From assembly GCA_008921705.1 (NCBI GenBank), contig VFFE01007789.1, forward strand, positions 248,001-312,000: 64,000 nt of DNA, in the 5' to 3' direction. The first letter of the stretch is position 1. Every line of letters starts with the position of its first letter. This DNA is from Burhinus oedicnemus. Lineage: Eukaryota; Chordata; Aves; Charadriiformes; Burhinidae. This document shows positions 48,901 to 64,000 of the stretch, in pieces. The notes beneath the pieces were generated by a model. The model was given only the letters and a program-made list of their open reading frames with translations. It had not been told where the DNA came from and ran no database searches. Position numbers and translations under genes: made by a program.

Positions 48901-51640
48901 CGTTAGCCCAGATTGACCACATTATCAATAGAGAACATATAACTTTCACCTATACGGGTCTTAGGCGCAGCCCTCTGGAAGGGAGTGTCAGGTGGTGCCA
49001 AAGAAGGTCCTATGGGGCTGACAAGGGGGCAGATGAGCTTAGGATTGGGGAAGGTGCTGAGCCCGTGAAACTGACACAGGACAGAAGGAGCAGAGAGACT
49101 TGAGATCTCAAAAGCCCTTGAAGGTGGCAGGGTAACAAACAGCTGAACCATCAGAGCCACAGGAGTTCGGACAAGCCACGCAGAAAAGCTGGAGGCAAAG
49201 GAAGGCAAAAAGCATCTATAAGATTATTTCAGCTAAGACACGGGAGCAAGAAGAATTTGAAGGAAGAAATGGAGGTATTGCCCTGTAGGAACAATGCATA
49301 TGTAGACATACAGCTATTTCAGTGACCTCCTTTGAGAAGGATCAGGTATTGTTGTTTAGATGGCCTGAACAGCAAATCCTTCCAAGGCCAGAAACCCTTA
49401 TCCTACCCTTGTCCCCAAAAACTACCCATTAAAAGGGTACTCCACAGTTCTCACTCGGTGTCCTACACCCCATCTCCCAGTGCAAGGCGTGACGGTGACG
49501 TTCAAAAGACATCCAGTTCCATACAGGGCCGACCCGCCAGATGTCAGCGACGCAGAGCTACCCCAGCAAGTCTGCAGAGTATTTACAAAGCAGTTCGCTA
49601 AATTATACAAAGGGAATAATTTGCAATGTAATGGTGTGTTTGCATTCTGAATATCTGATTTCCTGTTCAACAAATAACCTAAACACTCCCAACCAAATGA
49701 AATGTAGACAAGACTTAAAACGTTTGAAGAAAAGCACTCATCCAGAAAATTAAGGTCAACACGGAACAGATGGTGCCTCTGAAAAATGTGGCTTCAACAT
49801 TTATCTTTATGTAAAATAAAAATCTTTTAAAAACCTCCGGCTGTTTGGTGACAGTCCTACTTGAAATATTGAATCTCACACTCCATGGATAATAAAGAAG
49901 CACTAAAAAATTACTTCAAAATACTAAATCTAAATAAAGTTTTCTCAACTACTATGCAATAAGATTTTTGTGGGCATGTAAATACATATCAATAAAAGAT
50001 AGATTCAATCGCTTCTGTAACCGCTATAAATATTGCAAGTGCTCTCCCCATTTCCATAAATATGACCCACGACTCCCAAGTGAAAAGCTTTTTCATTTGC
50101 AGCAGTCAGGAAAAAAATGATCCTTTCTTCTTTATCAAAGTCTTTTGAAAGGCTGAATTTGAAGCCCAGCGCACAGGGAGTTGTGAACAACTTGTTACGA
50201 TGATGTATGAAATGCCTTCTCCAGCCTCGGAGGATTCGATCAATGGGATTGCAGGAGGATCGCTGTTATCCTGGAGGGCAGGCAATGTCATACCTACTTG
50301 GGGAGGAAAACAGGGGCTCTAATTGGGCAGGCCTGCAAATTACTTTGGTAATACAGAAATGAGCCGGAACAAACAGAAATAGTAAGAGACAGACCTGTCA
50401 AACACCCAATGAGTAATCACGTTAGAGACAAATCAGAATTATATTAAAGAAGTTGAGTACTGGCAGCAGTGCAAGTAATCAAACGGCAAGGTAACCACCA
50501 GGCAGGGGAAGGCTCGGCAGGTCAGCAAGTGAGCCCCCTCCTCAGCTGCTAGCAAAGACCTCAGAACAGGTGAAAGAGAGGGCAGTCAGAGAAAACACAA
50601 AGCTGCACAGCAGGGAGCTTTCAAGTTTATGTGAATCAAGAAAAAAAACCAACCCAAAGTCCACACATCCTGGGCCACAGTGAATCAAACATTTTTGGAG
50701 GAAGAGGAAACACCTGCAGTACCTAAACATACAGCCCCAGAGAGACCTCCTCCCATGGATCACTGACAGAGCACCCTGCTGACAGCCAGGGCCCTCTCAC
50801 AGGGTGTTTCTCCTGATCACAGGCTATGCATATCACCCAGATCGCTGCACACATCACCCTTAAGTTAATTCCTAAGTGGCCACCTTCATGCCTGGACTGA
50901 AGAAGTAGCCTGTGATAATAACTGCAGCTCACCAGCTTTGGTCATCAAAGTAGCCATGGCTGTAGAAGGATCTATTTGCTCACAGCACGCAAAAAAATTC
51001 AGAATTAGCCCAGTGAGAACAGACTGCTGAAGCACATCCACAAAACCACAAGATAATTACAGATCTACTACCAGGTTTTGCCTGATGGTCACCAGACATC
51101 CAACAGAGCAACCATTATCAATGGACCTTTTTTCCACTGTGGCTTCCAGCCATTTGCATCTGCTAGAAAGACCCAGATTTTTGTAACTCACACCTTCAGC
51201 TACAACACTGATGAAGTTGCACAGAAGGCTTCTGCAAATCCACTTTGCTAAAAAAGCTACGGGAAGCTTATTGCAGCAGTTTTCCCAAGTTGACACATCC
51301 TTCTTATTGGCTTCATGATACTGACTTACTGATGTTTTGGGTCCCACTTCCTCTAGAAATTACGTCTGATTCCCTGCGCCGCTGGGGAAAATAAGCTCAG
51401 CAAGAACATTTAGGCTCACTGTCCCTAGCAATAGGCCCTGCCAGCAGTAAAGCATAACCAAAATGAAACTAGATTGCGTGTACCAGCAAAAGGCTTTCAA
51501 GAGTGACTTTTGCACAGGAGTTTCTTGCTTCAAGGTCATCCCAAACCACATCACAGACAGCTCTGATAAGCAACAGCACAAGAACAGCTCACCTGAGTCT
51601 TACAAATAGTAGAGAGTAGATCAAGCTCTCTTTCCCCCCC
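45906..51640. other. Intergenic, no gene recognised
   Basis: About 5.7 kb with no supported exon. An A16 run lies at 47,699-47,714. Frames of up to 120 codons show no family resemblance. Confidence 0.5.
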
Positions 51641-51649
51641 CTACCTAGG

Positions 51650-52280
51650 GCTTTTTAAAACTAAATTAGATTTTTTCTTTTAAGAGAAGGTTGTGTTGAT
51701 TTTGTCAGTCCTGTTGCATAGCCAAGCGCTGCTGCTGCACATAGAAATGTCTATCTGCATCAGGCCTTAACTCACTATTTCTAAAAATAAAATAAGTCAT
51801 ATTAATTTGTTCCTCCAGCACCTGGTGTTTAACGTTATTTCTTGGCAACTTCTGTTCTTGGCATTTAAACATTTTTCATATTCAGCTGAAGTCTGACAGC
51901 ACTATTGGTTATCCTTCTCTGCCTCGCTAATAATTTGGTTGATAGCATGCAGGTGGGTTTCTCATAATTAAAAAACCCATTTACAAAGTTTGCATTAGGT
52001 GATCTGAAAAAATAGAGCACTCCATTCAAAGGTTAAATATAAGTAGGCTGCAGAGCTCCATGAAAATATTGCATAATTTAGAGCTAAAAATAGTTTTGCT
52101 TTATTCAAGCTAGACAGGATAGGTAGATTTTTACCGCAATCAGCCTAAACCTCATCTCTCCAAGTTACATGCTCAAGTTGATTACAGAAAATTAAATTTA
52201 GTATTAATCAACCTAGGAAGGAGGAAATTACAAAAATTAAGCTAATGCATAAATCATAGACAATAATGGTGGACACGACT
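51650..52280. promoter_or_regulatory. Candidate conserved noncoding block with a MEF2 site
   Basis: A long AT-rich, CpG-poor block contains CTAAAAATAG (52084-52093), a perfect MEF2 consensus, together with GCTAATAATTTGG, CATAATTAAAAAACCC, TTCAAAGGTTAAATA and several ATTAATC/AATTAAG words. No reading frame above 60 codons lies inside. The texture resembles vertebrate enhancers near developmental genes. Unverified. Confidence 0.3.
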
Positions 52281-55200
52281 ACAAGAGATCATTTAATGCA
52301 TCTTCATGCCTGTCCCACACCAGAATCACCTCCCCCCTCCCCAAGCCACTCCAGACAGGTATTTGTCCAACCATTTTAAAAATCTACCTGTGACACAGGT
52401 ACCAGAAGCCACCAGCCAGAGACTTCCAGGGCCCCGCCAGCCCTTCTGCTACAGACCTTGCCCTGGCATCCTCCAGCTATCCTGGTTTGGAGTATCCACC
52501 TGCACCTGCCCTGGTGGGAATGCGTGGCAGGACCTCATCAGAGCAGAAGCACCAGCTGTAACAGATCAGTTGCTAACAGCTGCACTTCCACCTGCCAGGA
52601 TGTATGTTTTTTCCTTTTCTTCAGGGAAAAGAAAAAAAAAAAGCAAGCTTCACTGACAGGTCCCGCACAAGCAGTTTCTACGCTGCTGGACCACTGTGCC
52701 CGGCAGGCAGCTGGCATTGCCGTGTCCAGAGCCACCGCTTTCCACCCACTCCCTCAGAGGCATCAGTAACTGGTGCTGGGGTGGAAGGGACGGCCTTGCC
52801 CGACCTGCTAGGGGGCCATACAGTTACCCACGGACCCTGCACTGGGACCCAGCACTGCGAGAGCCGGACTTGTGCAACCACAGCACAAAAGCGCTCCTCG
52901 AAGCAGCACCGGCAGGCAGGGGGCAGGGCTGGGGAAGCAGCAGCCTCTCCTGATGGCACCCATGAGCTCTCCACAACTGGTGGATCGCTTGCTATTTTGG
53001 GCACAGAACTGCAGCACTTGGCACCTCCGGAAAAAGAGCAAACCCAAATACATAGCTATAAAGAATCCGATCTTAGGAATACATATTCTTAAATGTCTCT
53101 TGATTTAGAAAAATATACACATTGGCTGTAGCTTTCAGCTTTTCCACAGCATTCAGTGTCTTCATAAATTATTAATTTAGCATCTAATAGATCTGCCCTA
53201 CCACCTTATCCTGGTATAAGAACCTACTGCCTGCATAGGACCCAATCCAAATCATGCTTGAAGTCAGTGGGATCTCCCAGCCATCCCCACGGGGCATATG
53301 GCAGAGCTGGGCAAGCGTGGTTCCAAATTTCCCAAATAGGTGTTCAGTACTTTGCAAGACCGTTTCACTCTCTAGCCATGAACCTGAAGAAAGCTTGGTA
53401 GAGGGCTCTGCTGATACACCACGATATATAACTACACTCCTGTGGAACCTCAGTTAATGACATAGTAAGCCAATTTTGTCTTTTATATGCCAATTTATCT
53501 AACATGTAGCAGCTAGTTGGCCCTGCAGTGACTGTACTGCTTTGGGTTCTCCACTCTCCAGAGCAGATACCATCCCATTTAAACTTGTATAGTAAGGAAG
53601 CATTTAGCTCTGAAGGTACATTTACAGCACAAGAATTTTCTTTTCTGAGCTAAATCCTGATGTTTTACTTCTTCCGTAATCTTGTTCCCTAGGAAACATA
53701 CAAATTTGGACAGTCTATCAGCTGGGGGGCTGGGAAGGCACTTTTAGATGAAGCTCTTATAACTGCATTGCTTTTTTCCTGAGAGAAAACATCAGCAATT
53801 TAGAGAAATTAAAAAGCTAAATGAAGCCCTAAGTGTTCCCCCTTAGTCACTTCCAAACTTTTTTCTAATCCCTCTGAACTCAATCCTCTGTAGTTTAGTC
53901 AACAGCTTGTTTAGGATTAATTTTTTGCATCCAAATTACAAGACAGTGTGTATGTTTATACATGTTATGTATACACACACACAAACGTCCATCACAGAAT
54001 AGATTAAAAAGCATAATCCTTATAAAGAGCCATAACCATCTCAAATTCTGTGGAATCAGGAATAAAGGAATTAGTAGCATGATTAAGGCTGAAGTCAGAA
54101 AGTGCATTACTGAATGAATTTCTGAAAGGCTTTGCTGAAAACATCAATCTCAGTTTTCAGGCAACTGCCCCTGGTTTGGTATGTTGTCTTCCAGTGGGCA
54201 CGCAACAGCCTTTTTTTGTTGTTGTTTCAATTGAAGCCATGTCCCCATGAGCGGTTCCCCCCTTCAGCCAGGTCTCATCTCCCTAATTATGCAGAAGCAA
54301 ACAAAAGCACGTCAGCAAGGGGCTGTTAAATCAGCCAGGCACACAGCCCTAGGAGGTCTGGGTGTTTCCGTGGTCCTAAGCAACCATCTACCACCATGAA
54401 AAACAGAGCAGGCACTGGGGTTGCTGAGCATCACCAGCAGTGGCTGAAGTACCATCCAAGCCACTGAGGCAGGCAGAGCCTCTCTGAGATCCCCAAACAC
54501 AGCTCCTGCTCTGGTAGGGGCCACAAAGCCCCTGGAAATGCCCAAGCAAAGGCGGCAGCCTGGAGCAGAGGCCCGGCACCTCCAGCACCCATGGAAAGCC
54601 CTGGATCAGCCTCAGACCACACCACTGTGCCTCTCGCTCCAACCTGCAGCATGGAGGGGCGGGCATTACTGGAGAAGCCAGCCTTGAGGGATGCTCCAGA
54701 CCACCCAGCCCAGGCTGGCCAGGGCTCCCCTGGGATCCCTGGCAGCAAGGGCCAAGCTCACCCTGCAGCATCGCATGACTTGGGGAGCGCCTGGCCCAGG
54801 CACAGCCATCATTAGCTCTGCTGCAGTCATTAACAGAGCCCCATCAGAGCTGAGACAGGGAGTCACAGCCCTGCAACCTCCTCAGTGATGTGTGCTGGCA
54901 CTGGACTAAGGGGAAACTCCCCAAATCGACCAACTCCAGCTCAAGAGCTAGCCACTAGCAAGAACTGTAGGGAGAAAGCCAGGCACCTCCCTGGATCCCC
55001 CTTGAAAGCCCTGCCAGAGATTGCACTCAGCAGTGCAAATAATTGCTTGGCTTAAGGGTTAAGAATAAACAGTATCTCTGAAAGGGCAAATCTACAGACA
55101 TTTGAGAGAAGCAGGGGGACAACCTGGCAGCCGAGCACACATGGCCCAGGAAGCAGCCCAGGAAACTTCCCCAGAAACACTCAAAACCCCATTGCTTTTA

Positions 55201-57640
55201 CTAATTCCGAGTCCTAACAAAGCACTTGGGGAGCTGCTGAAGAAAACTGCCTTATAGAACAGGAGAGGATCCTTTGTTTTGGGGGTATGGACACGAGGTG
55301 CAGAGGATGACCATAGCACAGCCAGGTCATTAGCAAAACACAAGCATCAATATCTATGAAAAAACTAAGACCCCAGCGGGCTACAGGAAACAGCATTTGT
55401 CTACTAAATGCTCCCATGTGTCCAGAGAAATGAACACACAAACAGAACACGGCTGACACCCCTGCAATGCTGCTAAGGGTGTTGTCTGTGCAGGGACTGC
55501 ACTGATGTAGAAAAGATGCTCCACAGCACCTGTAACAGCTTCACAGAAGCAGCACTACCTGCAGATGCCCTTACTGGAATTTGTGTGATGCTGAAGACCA
55601 ATATTATTGGAGCGCACAGAACTGCAACCTGCCAGTTTCAAGTTAAGGCTAAAGCTAATTAAATGAATTGTGAAAGCAGATTATGTATCACATGCCCTGG
55701 CCCAGCATTTATGTTTGCTCTTACAGCACCTTCCCATTTTCACTATGGACATGGAGTGTGTGACTCTACCATGTATCCAAGGTTACGACAGTATTTCACG
55801 GTACAGGACTGCTTTTCCACTTTTGGGATCAAGGTGAAAGATTCACTCCAAGGATGGGGAAGGAACACATGCAGGACTGCAGCAAACATCCAGCATAACT
55901 CTCTCTGCTGCCACATTGCTGTAGTCTGCCATCAGGCCTTTTGTTAGGGTGGGCAAGAGATGAGCAGTTGTGGGGTGATGAAACCTGGGCACCTTCTGAC
56001 TCAAGTGTACAAGGACTACCCAGCTGCACTTCAGCATTGCGCAGTTTTGTGTCTGGACATGTGAACACCTTCCAGATTTTTTTTTTTTTCCTTTGGCAAT
56101 CTGTATTATCTGGAATGTGACTACCCCAACTGTAGCCTTACCTTTAATATCTTGGGAAGACACCTGTCAAGAGACTCCCTAGTGACCTAACCATTGGGCA
56201 CCCATGAACTGCCTTATAGTGTCAGAGTAATGCGTGACAACTGCTTGTTTACATAGAGAAATGCATTATCTGTCCATCTCTCTGTACGCCAAGGTGGAAT
56301 GATCCAAACAGATGTAAGGCAGGCTCCCAGATTCCTCTGCAAGCTGAGAACTCACTATCTTGACACTGATATCTGAGGTAAACAACTTTGTCTTAGGTTC
56401 ACTGGAAGATCAGAAGATCTTGAAAAATTACTATGATTATTTACTTTAAGTCCAGGTGACTTTTCAGGGCACAGATTTCCCCTGCAAAGAAGTAAAAATT
56501 TATTAATAAGCTGAAATAGTTTCGCATAAGAAACAGGGAGGCAGGAATGCTACTAACCTTGAGAACATGAAGACCAGCCTCTTGCTTTTTTCCTCCCAAC
56601 TGCAAATCAGTCATCCACTTGACAGCAAGCTTTTAATCTTATGCCACTTATCAGCAGTAATCATCTTTTTATTTGGAATTTGTGAACAAGTATTTTGTTT
56701 ATTAGCTTAATAAAAGCTCAAATGCATAGAGCTACAAACATCAGGCACCTCAGCACACACTAATACAGGGTTCCCCCCTATTTCAACCTCATTTATGCTG
56801 TAGAGAAGCCAAGACCACAGGGATTTGAGATCCTTGGCGGACGTACCGCAATGAGTATGAAGTCCCCACCACGTCATCACTTGCACCGTTCACTTGCTAC
56901 CTTTACAGCTACTACTGAAAAGCACAGCTCTCAACACCATACTTACATCTCTTTACCTCTCGAACATGTCATATATACTTCACAGGTTTAGAAGTCCTCT
57001 TGGCTTCCTTCTCACAAGCGTATCAAATGTCTTAATGCAACAGTGCAAAAGAGGTTGTCCATGCATCTAGACTACACATGACTTATTTAAATAAGTAAGC
57101 AATTTAAAGTCCCTGAGTTACACATCACCTCCTTACACCATTTCCCCAGACGTCATTGCGTGCTTTCTGGTTCACCAGTTAGCACTGTTCTTCCGTAACA
57201 GCACCCATGGGTGATACTCATGAGGCATGCCACCCTCTTCTGTCCAAGACAAGTTTCACTAGTTCCACCTGGAAGCAGGTATCAGGATAGCACTTTACCA
57301 GACCAGAGGCAAACAGCACTCAGCTGTCTGGGCACACTGGTCTCTCTAAAGCTCCCTTCAGAAGTTGTTGTTGCTGCTTGCATTTAGAAGAGAGTTCAGT
57401 ATTTCAGACTAAGCAAGGAACTTTTGCCAATTAGAAGCAATTTTCAACAAATCATCATGACAGAGTACCAAAGCAGAAATATCAAATGTAAATAATTTGT
57501 AAACATTAGTGACATAGTAGTAGATTCAATTAACATGAGCAACCACAGAGACAACTCACAATTCAGAAATAGCCTTTTGTCATGAAGTCTTTATGGCTTG
57601 ACAGAAAGAAAGTTAGATTTGTTTTTGAAATGGTTAGTGC
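52281..57640. other. Intergenic, no gene recognised
   Basis: A moderately G+C-richer part (about 52.3-53.0 and 54.3-55.0 kb) gives many overlapping frames of 60-162 codons on both strands, none with a domain or splice context. A short CA run occurs at 53,973-53,983. Confidence 0.5.
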
Positions 57641-57646
57641 AATTTT

Positions 57647-57652
57647 TTATTT
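57647..57652 (-). terminator. NABP1: Candidate NABP1 poly(A) signal (AATAAA)
   Basis: TTTATT on the + strand reads AATAAA on the - strand, about 1.2 kb past the NABP1 stop codon. It is the first canonical signal I find in that direction. Usage is unknown. Confidence 0.3.
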
Positions 57653-58879
57653 GCGAGGTCAGCTATAAGAAGAGTTAAACAGATGAATCCAGTATGGTAC
57701 CTCAGCTTCCAAGTTGTTTTTGAACCTGATCTGAAAGATGGCACTGGACTCCTACCTAGAGTGAAGGCATTTGTGATCTCAGAAATAAAAACACAGCTAT
57801 TTTCCCCGGGAGATGGTGGTGGTGGGGTTAAGTTTTTTAAGGGATAATTTGATTTCGTATAAAAGAGGAAGGAAAGCTTAGCAGCTTAACAGCATGAGAA
57901 GTGCAGCTGTGTGCTTGACCAGTACCTCTGCAATCCACACATACAGCTTCATCTAATACGTAATTCATTTGGAAAAGTGAATGAAGGAAGGAGAAGTAGG
58001 CAGCCTCATTGAAGACATAGTTAACGCAGCATTTGAAAACAGTTCGTTCCTGGAAATTCAGACTCCTGCAAAGTAACCTTGGGCATTTACACCAGGAGTG
58101 GCTACAAACAGCATATTCTCCAATGCTGTCTGAATTTAGATCCTCCTCTCCTGCTATTTCATGCAAAGCAAGAATGAATAACCAAGTGTCTATCCAAAGC
58201 AAAAAAAAAAGTGTCACTTTCCTTGACAGCGATAATGGTGTTTGTGGAGAATTTTTCTTTTAAGCAGTGTACACCATTTTGGAATCAGAGTCAAGCTTCA
58301 AGACACTATGTTTTCAACTTTCATCTGAGTTATCCATTCTCCGATTTAGGAGACACCACTATGTGCTGGCACCACCATTTCCTTACACTTATTGCTTTTA
58401 CAAGCTATATTCATTCCAAGGACATCTAGTTCAATAGAGCATCTTTGCTCTTCCCCCTCATTTCTCTTCAATACGAAGAACTCTCATTAACCCTAATGGA
58501 AGTCAACATATGCACGCACAGGACATAATAGACCTTTTAAGGCTATGTGGCTGACCAACAGAAACAGAGAAATACATACACGTAACTGAAAGTTTCTTCC
58601 ATTTAGCAAAGGGTACCGAGTTTGAGACTCTTCAACCCATTACCCTTTCTTCCTTATATCCACTTTCTCCCCCTACCCCCTTAAATTTATGGGAAAGACT
58701 CACTGTGCTTCCCTAAGCAAAACAAGAAATAGATCACATCAAGTTTGCTCCACAGACCGAAAGGTAAAAAAACAACAGTAAAGGACAAACTGGTTCACAG
58801 TTAACTATAAATAAAAGTGCAATAAGTGTTCAAGTAGAGTGTAGAGTTTAAGCAAGCTGTACAACCACATTTGGCATAG
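57647..58879 (-). other. NABP1: NABP1 3' UTR (probable extent)
   Basis: Noncoding sequence directly after the NABP1 stop codon on the - strand, AT rich, without a stop-free frame of interest. The distal limit is set by the first AATAAA and may be wrong. Confidence 0.4.
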
Positions 58880-59064
58880 TCATCTTTTAAAGGCTCTGCG
58901 TGGGTCCCTCCCATTACTGACAGTAGGAAGAGGCTGAACACTATTAGCTGGTGCTGGATTTACAGGTCCTCGTCCATTGCCTCTCCCACTACCTGCATAA
59001 TTGTGGCTGTGATTATATGTAAACGGAAATCCACTTGATTCAGGTCCAGTTTGTAAGCCATTTC
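58880..59064 (-). CDS. NABP1: NABP1 last coding exon (C-terminal tail)
   Basis: This exon encodes the final 60 residues of nucleic acid binding protein 1 (OBFC2A, hSSB2), the ssDNA-binding subunit that works with INTS3 and INIP in the SOSS complex for double-strand-break signalling in the nucleus. The acceptor is TTTTTAG before GAAATGG; the first two bases complete a Gly codon begun in the preceding exon. The tail starts [10 protein letters not shown], includes [13 protein letters not shown] and ends [12 protein letters not shown] then TGA. That basic terminus is the hallmark of the NABP1/NABP2 family and is nearly identical to the human one. The Gly/Asn/Ser-rich middle is disordered and diverged. 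Upstream residues in the same open frame (to 59,248) are intron, not protein. Confidence 0.96.
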
Positions 59065-60631
59065 CTAAAAAGACAGAAAAAAGGTTATCACGAGTTCTAT
59101 GGACTGAAATGACTGCTCCTTTACATAAGTTTAGCAACAGGGAATACATGCAGTTCGCAGCAACCAGCAAAGCCCGGGCACCAGAAGGAAAAGCCTCTCT
59201 GGCACTGCAAGACCCCAAACTACACCTTACCTTTTTCCTCCCTCCCAAACTACCTCCCCTCCATCCCTACCCCCAACTCTCAACTAAAGCAAGAAGGGTC
59301 ACAGAGTTGCGTGTTGATTCTTTGCCCAGGAGAGAGACTGGAGTCTCATGAAACTAGACTGGTGCTTTCAGAAACATGCGCTGGCTTGTAGATCACACAC
59401 CAAGATGTTCCAGAGAGACAGCAGGGCAACAGAAGTCAAGGGGAAACCAGCGAAAGAAAAGCAGGCTACACAAAGCTCCTTGCATCATTCCCCACTACCA
59501 GACACACACAAATAGAAAGCTGCCTTCAAGTCCAGCTACAGAAGCAACTCAGCTAGCACCAAGTTCTCATGAACTTGAGCCTCACAAGCATCACTGCTCG
59601 TGTTTTGCTGGTAGGAAGAGGGACAGTGCTGAAAAGGCAGAATGATGACAGGAAGCATGGAGAGAAGGAAGAGACAAAAGGAAATCATTGCATTTAAAGA
59701 GCACACAAGAAGCAGGAAGAGAAAAAAGAAGTTTCAGAAGATATTCACAAGCTCAGTGAAAACAGCTGTCCACTGCCTAAAAGCAGGAACACCAAGGAAG
59801 TACCTACACACTAATTGGGCTGAAAGCCTACTCGCCTCACCCTGGCACTGAGGAAAGGCTGGCCTGGAAGTACTGCCCTTCTTTGCTCAGAATCATTTAT
59901 TTTCAAAGGAACACAAAGGGCTCATAAGAGAAGTCAAATAAGAGAAATGAAAATCATATTGCTAAAAAGGAAGCAGACAGTCACTGAATTGAAGTGACAC
60001 AGAGGTTTTTAACAGCAAGTTATGGATCAGTTTGCCATCATCCACCAGCAGAACTTAGCTATACAACACCAAGTATTGAGTCTGGGCATCAGGTAGGCAG
60101 GCCATAACTAAGGTTCCTCTAAGCTTACATACGCTCAAGTCTTTGGAGCATTTTCTTATTTAAGATTCAACGTTTAAATACATCACAAAACGATCCAGCC
60201 AGGTCAAATACTGGAATTCAGATTACTATCGCTTGAGTTTTGGGGAGCTAACCTGGGAGGAAAGCCAAGGTGACTGGCAAGATTAAAGTCATTCATTTTT
60301 AAAGCCAAAGTCTCAGGTGGTTTAAAAAAACCAGAATTTCAAGTGCTGCAAAAAGTCTTTGAAAGCATCAAAACAATTTAGGATTAATCAAGTCTTTTAC
60401 ATGATACAGGCACCTTGAATATTCTGATCTCTTCCTCTTCTAGCGAAGAAATCCTGAAACTGTTATTCAGGAAATGTTCATGCTTATGTGCTCGCAGGTT
60501 CAGGCCTCAGTCTAAAAGACTTTTTAGAGCATAGTACACTTTTGCCCCATAGTGGAGAACCCTTAGCAAGATAAATTTCTTTTTATTCCCATTAAGTGTT
60601 TCTCATTCTTTCACAAAATGAAAAAACTTAC
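59065..60631 (-). other. NABP1: NABP1 intron (last)
   Basis: Starts GTAAGT after the preceding exon (60,631) and ends TTTTTAG (59,065). It splits a Gly codon after its first base. Nothing else was recognised in it; short frames of 69-89 codons on the other strand are unsupported. Confidence 0.9.
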
Positions 60632-60698
60632 CCAGTGGCCCGAAAGTACAAGAACCCATATTACTTGATGCAGAACTATTATTCTGTTCACCCTGTGC
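60632..60698 (-). CDS. NABP1: NABP1 penultimate coding exon (linker)
   Basis: 67 bases encode AQGEQNNSSASSNMGSCTFGPLG, with the last Gly split by the next intron. It aligns with the human linker containing SEQKNNS and SNMGTGTFGPVG. The acceptor shows two possible AGs six bases apart (CTGAAG then GCACAG). The first gives the Ala-Gln seen in mammals and was chosen; the second would drop two residues without a frameshift. The donor is GTAAGT. This is the flexible region after the OB-fold. Confidence 0.94.
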
Positions 60699-60966
60699 CT
60701 TCAGAGAAATGTAAAAAAGAAAAGAGACAAGACATGGATCAGAGAGAGAAATCTCACATTTTTACAGAAAAGTGCTGATTTTTTTTGCTGTGCTCTTATA
60801 GTGGCTCCACATGGAATTTATTTGCTGCTCTAATTATTGGCTCATTTTTGTCTATACATCACTTCAAGTCCATTTTCCAGAAGAATCACATCTGATCACA
60901 GCCTAGTGTGAACTATTCATAACACAAAGCACTTTATGCCAGAAGCCTCAGACAAGTGTAACATAC
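60699..60966 (-). other. NABP1: NABP1 intron
   Basis: A short 268-bp phase-0 intron, GTATGT to AAG on the - strand. Nothing else was recognised in it. Confidence 0.92.
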
Positions 60967-61039
60967 CAGTTTGTTCTGTCCGACGTGTTCTGAGTTGGGC
61001 TCACTGAAGTTTGGCACTTCTGAGTATACCATGCAGAAC
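60967..61039 (-). CDS. NABP1: NABP1 coding exon (end of OB-fold)
   Basis: 73 bases encode (E)[24 protein letters not shown], where the Glu codon is split GA/G with the upstream exon. This is the last strand of the OB-fold and the start of the linker. [15 protein letters not shown] is invariant in vertebrate NABP1/2, and its Cys corresponds to one of the cysteines implicated in redox-dependent oligomerisation of hSSB1. The acceptor is CCCCAG and the donor GTATGT. The part after FSEPN is diverged from mammals. Confidence 0.95.

Positions 61040-64000
<2,961 letters not shown>

Noticed and set aside
52306..53108. Overlapping frames of 65-162 codons on both strands
   Set aside because: A moderately G+C-rich segment yields open frames in most phases; none resembles a known protein or has exon borders.
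54312..54888. Frames of 65-127 codons on both strands near 54.5 kb
   Set aside because: Same pattern of mutually overlapping frames in G+C-richer DNA, with no family resemblance.
59065..59248. Upstream part of the 122-codon - frame that contains the NABP1 tail
   Set aside because: Residues before the TTTTTAG acceptor do not match NABP1, and the preceding exon joins exactly at 59,064.

Overview
This is nuclear DNA of a bird. Two vertebrate genes are recognisable by their proteins (CAVIN2 and the 3' half of NABP1). Both have spliced exons with GT/AG borders, and the dispersed repeats are avian in type: a CR1 LINE and an ERVL-type solo LTR. The species cannot be named from the sequence; a non-galliform bird is only a guess from the LTR type. 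There are no operons, CRISPR arrays, plasmid or phage genes, and no tRNA or rRNA that I can see. Left end (1-10,340): the complete two-exon CAVIN2 (SDPR) gene on the + strand. A CpG-rich promoter and first exon are followed by a 7,026-bp phase-0 intron, which opens with a degenerate ~37-bp minisatellite of about 18 units. A 795-bp terminal coding exon and an AT-rich 3' UTR follow. The distal 3' UTR holds three perfect inverted repeats within 250 bp. The predicted protein is 395 aa. Middle (about 10.3-57.6 kb): a gene-poor interval of about 47 kb. It holds one solo LTR with an exact 5-bp target duplication (19,598-20,142), an isolated CpG island of about 0.6 kb with a CTCF-like site (about 27.1-27.7 kb), an ancient CR1 fossil on the + strand (about 28.56-29.4 kb) and a much younger 5'-truncated CR1 on the - strand (35,619 to about 36,945). 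Several AT-rich blocks carry dense homeodomain, POU, PBX-MEIS or MEF2 words and look like candidate conserved enhancers; this is inference and was not tested by alignment. Right end (about 57.6-64.0 kb): the last four coding exons of NABP1 (OBFC2A, hSSB2) on the - strand. They encode the second half of the OB-fold and the whole C-terminal tail; the first exons lie beyond base 64,000. The two genes are convergent (tail to tail), which matches the mammalian order NABP1-CAVIN2 as I remember it and supports both calls. Functionally they are unrelated: CAVIN2 is a caveolar coat protein and NABP1 a single-stranded-DNA-binding repair protein. I found no convincing new biological system. The best leads are the CAVIN2 3' UTR hairpin cluster, the intron-1 minisatellite, the isolated CpG island with its CTCF-like site, and the homeodomain/POU/PBX-rich blocks.
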